Assembly: GCA_950022295.1 (NCBI GenBank)
Contig: OX465596.1
Location: 128,816,501 to 128,880,500 of the forward strand
Length of the DNA: 64,000 nucleotides
Reading direction: 5' to 3'
DNA from: Bromus sterilis
Taxonomy: Eukaryota; Streptophyta; Magnoliopsida; Poales; Poaceae
Part shown: positions 59,111-64,000 of the stretch, piece by piece
How the letters are laid out: every line of letters begins with the position of its first letter
Numbering within the stretch: the stretch's first letter is position 1
Made by a program: the position numbers and the translations under genes
Notes under the pieces: model-generated
Seen by the model: only the letters and a program-made list of their open reading frames with translations
Told to the model about the DNA's origin: nothing
Database searches by the model: none

Positions 59111-60858
59111 TGTTTGGATTCGGAGCAGAAAACATAATTTTTTCATAACCTACGATACCTAATCCCAAGACCTATGCGTTGGAAATGTAAGTAACAGATG
59201 GAATAGGTCACATACCAGTATGTAGTCCGTTATGCGGGAAACATTCCTGCGTGAACGTGGTTGGTGTAGTCGTACCGGCAATCCCCGATGCCGGGCAGCT
59301 CCATGATGACTCCGATAGCCACCTAGTCCTTGAGACCGATGATGGGATTACGTCCCCGTCGGAACGTTGTCGATGAAGACACCGCGATACGGCCACGACG
59401 ATGAAGTAGCACCACAAGTGTAGTGCCTCGCGGGATTATACACATATAGTATACCGATTCGGATAAGTAGAGGAGCGGAAAGAAGATGGATTCGGATCCC
59501 GATTCCAGCAGCACGACGGCATGCGTATGGTGGTGAATTCCCAAACCTAGTGCAGAATCCATACAAGGGGAGTTCGCTCATAGGAGGGAGAAAGGAGGAA
59601 GAAAGAATTTATTGGATGAATCAAAAGGGCACTCCTACCCCTCCTTATATAGGCTGAGGTGGGGGGGGGGTGGGAACCTTCATTCCTCCCCGAGGTGGGA
59701 CTAATCCCACCAAGGGGGGGGAGGGTGGTGGTGCGCCGGCCAGGGGGGAGTGGGCCCCTCCCTTGGCGCAAGGCCCAAGGGGGGAGGCTCCTCCTTCCCC
59801 TAATGGGCCCTATGAGGCCCATATGCCTTTTAATTCATCTTTAATTATATTTTCATATTTCATTCAGATAATTAAATAATAAAACATTATTGAATATATT
59901 TTGAACCTTTCAAAATACCCAAAACAACTTCCGGCCTTCACCGGAAAAATTCCGGTGTTCTCTCCTATTTCTCCGGTGATCCTGAATCTATCCTTACTGC
60001 GTCGAATACACTTAAGTGTAACACCCTACGGTCCAGGAAACAACATACATGATCGAGACAATCTCATTGATCAAGGACTAATCAATTGGACGTGGTTACA
60101 ATCCTTGATAGCCCCTGCACTTCCATCGAATGAACTTCAATCGCTGTTGGATCCGTTAACCGCGTGCCTGTTCCTGTTGTCCTACGGTACTTTGCTTGTC
60201 CGAGGTTTGATCATCGGTATCCAATATACCTAGTTCGCCCTCGTTCTCAACAAACAAGTTTACTCGTTCCAGTGATATTACAACTCCGTGACCTAGTCAG
60301 ATGTTTGCGCAAACCTTATGATGCAATATCACCGAGTGGGCCCAGAGTACTTATCCGTCACTCGGATGGATAAATCCCGCTTTGATCTATTTGCATACTC
60401 ATCAACCATCTATTTCGGAATAGCCAAAGTGCACCGTTATGGCCAACATATTTCAGTCAGGCGGTGAGATACAAATCAAAGTCTACTCATGGATGACAAT
60501 TACGTATGATCATTACGGTCAAAGGATCTGGTCACTACGTTATAGTTATCGTAATGTCGAAATATGTGACTTGATCACATGCAACACTTCTGGTGGGTGT
60601 ACGTCCATCATATCATTATCCCAATGATACGACTCCATTGCTAACAGACTTATTAGTCTCATGATCAGGAAACCTTGATCATCAATCGCCCAATGGACTA
60701 GTATACTAGAGTTAACTAGGGACCTGGTTGTTTGTATACCACACCTGTATTAAGTTTTCCGCTTAATACAGTTATAGCATAGTATAAAACGTATTATGAA
60801 CTAATGGAATATGCTCAATAAAACATATTTTATTTTCCTCTAGGGCACATTCCCAACA
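59111..60858 (-). repeat. Element J 3' LTR (Copia)
   Basis: Plus strand TGTTTGGATTCGGAGC...CATTCCCAACA, followed by the reversed polypurine tract GTCTCCCACTTGC. Read on the minus strand it begins TGTTGGGAATGTGCCC, a Triticeae Copia start. TATA box at 59644-59653 on the minus strand; a run of G near 59661. Inserted into I; the other LTR lies beyond the window. Confidence 0.8.
59644..59653 (-). promoter_or_regulatory. TATA box of J LTR
   Basis: CCTATATAAG on the minus strand, sense for J. Confidence 0.6.
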
Positions 60859-62347
60859 GTCTCCCACTTGCACTAGAGTACAAATAATCTAGCTGCATTT
60901 TTCTTCGGATCATAACTCCATATCATGTATATGGTTATAGATCAGGCTTGCTTGTGGAAAAGGTTGTATCAACAGTCTGGGTACCATTCAGATCCATATA
61001 TCTTTTGCAAATCATTAATGTCACCTAGTTTGAGATTCCTTCATTATCCATTATAATGATGAGGTATATATATTTGGCGGTGGAGTGAGAATGCGTTCGT
61101 TGTGTTTCAGCAATGACGGCTGTTGGATCACACGGACCTTCACTTAGTCATGCACACTAATAACTCACTTAGTCAGAAGTCGAACTTCTCAGCCAAATTA
61201 TAACTCCTGCCACTTCTAAAGAAGCCACATCAATATAGATTTAATCCTTAGTGCATGGTATGAAACTTTGATGTCTAACCATGTTTCTTTCAACTTAGGC
61301 ATTTATTAGTATGATATCTCAATTTTCTAGGTTAGTGTCATAACTTGAACCTGCATAACATTTATGGTCAAGTCCACTATCCTTTACAAATTCGAGATGT
61401 ATCCTCAGTTCTTCTCTAGATACTGAAGGATAAACATAAATCTTTGTTCAATGATTTACTCATAAATCATATCACAACATGTTCTTACTACTAAGAACTT
61501 TGGTCACATTACGTTGAGTACATAACTCTGGTTTTATATGAAAGAACCTATGACAAAGGCATAGAGGATGTAGCACACCCATTTCTTTCATCAAACATTG
61601 TTATTGTACTGAGATCAACTCGATACTTTTCTTGGACACATACAAGTAAGAACTACTTCTTGACTTGTCCCATTCTGAACTCCTTCAGAATCTTATCCAG
61701 GAAAGTATTTCGACTCAATGCTTATCAAACACATTAATCTATCTTAATAGATTTTCAATGTTTAATACTTATTCATCTTCATTTATGCAAGATTCAAATA
61801 ATCATTAATACCAACTACACCAGTTACAATATGTCATCCATATATGAGAATGTCATCACGCTCCCACTCAAAATATGTCTTGCTCATATTAAGTTGAGGA
61901 TAACACTCACAAAGCTCCCACTCAAATATGTCGGTTACATATAAGGTAAGGATAACATCCACATAGCTCCCACTCAGATATGTCAGACACATATAAGACT
62001 AGGATAATACTCCTATAGCTCCCACTCAAAATATGTCATTAACATATTAATTTTAGGAAACTATTCAGCTCCCACTCAGTTTCATGCAAATGCATGTTTC
62101 CTCGCTATTTTGATTAAGTCCAAAGTCATTAATTATTAATCAAATCGAGAATTCCTGTCACGAGACACCAACATCCATATGTTTTCAAAAACCTTCTTGT
62201 TGTACCAGTTACAACACTTCTTCAAATTCAGGATTTGAGGAAGTCATGGTATTGGTAACCATTTGGATTAATCGTAGTGAATATCCCATTGACTCAAGCA
62301 TTGCTACATATTGTATTCAACCTATTGAATTTGTCAGAAACAATCTT
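60859..62347 (-). mobile_element. Element J interior, 3' part, non-coding
   Basis: 1.5 kb next to the 3' LTR. No RNase H or other pol motif where an autonomous Copia would have one. Includes a regular array of CTCCCACTCA at 61861-62078. Interrupted by K. Confidence 0.65.
61861..62078. repeat. Five-unit array with polypurine-like motif in J
   Basis: CTCCCACTCA starts at 61861, 61915, 61967, 62019 and 62069 (spacing 54, 52, 52, 50); the first four are followed by ATATGTC. On J's sense strand each reads TGAGTGGGAG, like the element's own polypurine tract. Confidence 0.85.
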
Positions 62348-64000
62348 TGTGAGAATAAGGCCCCCGATGCGGTACTATCTCGAGTTAGTCCCTTTCGCGT
62401 CCCACCTGAGATAGAAGCGCATAAGTGGCCACCGACGCACGATACTCGCACTCGTATCGCTATCGGATTCTCGAAAAGAGGTATATGAAGCATGAACAAC
62501 TAAGACATAAATATATATAAGTCCAGGGCATACAATCGCCGCTGGTATTTATTACATCATCTCAGTGATCATAAGATCCAACAGTACATCCGAACATCAT
62601 GCGGAAGACACACACGACCGAGTGCGGTCAAAATCCAAATGGCCCAAGAGAGGGCTGCACATAAACAAGTCCACCCACGGAACGTCGGAAACCAACTATA
62701 GGATCTACTGGGCGAAGTCCTCCTCATCGTCCTCCTCCGGTGGCACCTCCACGAAGTATCGTCCAGTGCTCGGGTCGAGGTAGTCATCAACTGCAGCGGT
62801 CGAACAGGAAAAACAATAAAAGGAAAAGAAAAACAAGAGGTGAGAATATCAATGCGGTATAACTAACTTCTCACGGTAAGGAAAATAGTGGTTGAAGTTG
62901 CAGCCGCGCTAGCATATATGAGTGGCTAACGATCTATTAGAGTAAGGGTAAGATTGAAGAACTCGTTGACAACGTCACGTAAGTCTTCTATCCACCTACT
63001 TACGCAAACCATAACACAACCTTTTCCCCTCTTTGTCGCCCCGGACGTAGAAGAGCAATCAAGGAAACTCACATGTTGGCAACATTTAAAGCATGATCAA
63101 TTTCTTGTTATTCTATGAACAAGGAGTAGGTCTCAAGTCATCCGTCACCGTGGACATGGCTTTCCGAAAAGATTTAACCCTGAAGTGGGTGTACCAACTG
63201 CCCATCATAGGCTTCGCATGTAAGCCCGGTTTCCACTAGGCTAGGTAAACTCCTGAAACTCCAGAACGTCAGATTCCCTCTAACTAACAACGCACAATTC
63301 CGGGTGGCCCCCGGTGAGTCGACATCCAACTCAAAAGACGATCGCGCTCTCGAATCCTCTACCGTATGACTCCAGGGTTGGATTACCGGTTAATCTCACA
63401 TGAGATCGGGTCCTCAGCCGGTCATAATGGTCCATTAAGGAACCATGTACTTACTGGTCCGGGTTGGTTTGAAAACAGCTGGGGTACCAACCAAGCACAC
63501 ATACGTTTTCAAATAATAAATCAGCTTGGGCCACCACTAGAACTGTTTGAAGCTAGGTTAAGTAAGACAAGGGGACCCCATAGAATCCCATACACGATTA
63601 GGCACGCTCGTCAAGAAACACAATACCCGGAACTCGGGACCTAGGTGACTTGGATGGAACAAAACACCTGGCGGGAACAGCCCGGTCTCCCATCCTTCGT
63701 CAAATATAAATTAACATCATAATAATAAATATCAACCAATTTATTATAATAGCATGATATTCCACCAAGCAGCAATGGGTGTAAGGAGCAGGTTGAGGGC
63801 CTACACATACTAATCAATGGTCAAGAAAGCAAGGTACATAGCCAAACAATGTTTTGCTAGGATGTGGGGGCATGGTTGTTTTGGGTTTAAGCTGAGAGGC
63901 AAAAGTATATGGTTGTAGGATCTAGCAACTGTTCTAGAATACAGCTAGGCAGCGAGCTGAAAGCTATAAAGAATTAAATATAAACCCCCTTGCCTGGGTA
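62348..64000 (-). mobile_element. Element K, Gypsy-like LTR (partial)
   Basis: Begins TGTGAGAATAAGGCCCCCGA abruptly within J and runs off the window. Composition and the palindrome module at about 63141-63195 resemble the long Gypsy LTRs of A and E. Module orientation suggests minus strand. No coding sequence. Confidence 0.6.
63141..63195 (-). promoter_or_regulatory. Palindrome module in K LTR
   Basis: CACCGTGGACATGGCTTTCC, then GAAAAGATTTAACCCTGAAG and GGTGTACC; a diverged version of the module in A. Confidence 0.5.

Noticed and set aside
61861..62078. CRISPR-like regular repeats
   Set aside because: Repeats are 10-17 bases with similar, not unique, intervening DNA, inside a plant Copia element.

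Overview
This window looks like intergenic DNA from a large grass genome, most likely Triticeae (wheat, barley, Aegilops). No host gene is recognisable. Almost every base can be assigned to transposable elements inserted into one another. The Triticeae call rests on Copia LTRs of the Angela/BARE/WIS type, very long (3.6-4.4 kb) chromovirus-type Gypsy LTRs, an Athila-like internal region and a CACTA element with a ...TAGTAGTG end. Family names below Gypsy/Copia/CACTA are not claimed; elements carry the working letters A-K.

Layout, left to right. A (Gypsy-like, minus, non-coding): 3' LTR 1-1769, internal 1770-3263, 5' LTR 3264-3496 and 16191-20307. B (Gypsy, Tekay-like, plus, 12.7 kb, decayed gag-pol) sits in A's 5' LTR at 3497-16190. 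C (Gypsy-like, minus) hosts A: a PBS remnant and 5' LTR at 20308 to about 20620 and 24201-25277. D (CACTA, plus, 5'-truncated, with a SUMO-protease-like pseudogene) lies in C's LTR and ends at 24200. E (Gypsy-like, minus) hosts C: internal 25278-27913, 5' LTR 27919-28169, 45138-47823 and 56372-57271. F (Copia, plus, 28170-45137) is inserted in E's LTR with a perfect GTGAT duplication. G (Gypsy-like, minus, non-coding, 33587-42722) is inserted in F's reverse transcriptase with a perfect GTTTT duplication. H (Copia, minus, 47824-56371) is a second insertion in E's LTR. I (Athila-like internal DNA, minus) is the oldest host visible, 57272-59110. J (Copia, minus) starts at 59111, and K (Gypsy-like LTR) is inserted in J at 62348 and runs off the window.

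The order of events follows from the nesting: I, then E and J; then C, F and H in E, and K in J; then A and D in C and G in F; then B in A. The deepest stack has five levels (I>E>C>A>B). By eye, H's LTRs differ more than those of F or G.

No element here is clearly autonomous today. B and F keep nearly complete gag-pol reading frames broken by a few stops and single-base shifts. A and G have intact LTRs, primer-binding sites and polypurine tracts but no recognisable coding sequence. The most interesting signals are cis-acting ones shared between the coding element B and the non-coding elements: a hairpin with an 8-bp stem just before the polypurine tract (A, B, G), and a module of adjacent palindromes inside the long LTRs (A, B, E, G, K). 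They suggest that A and G were moved by proteins of a B-like element.
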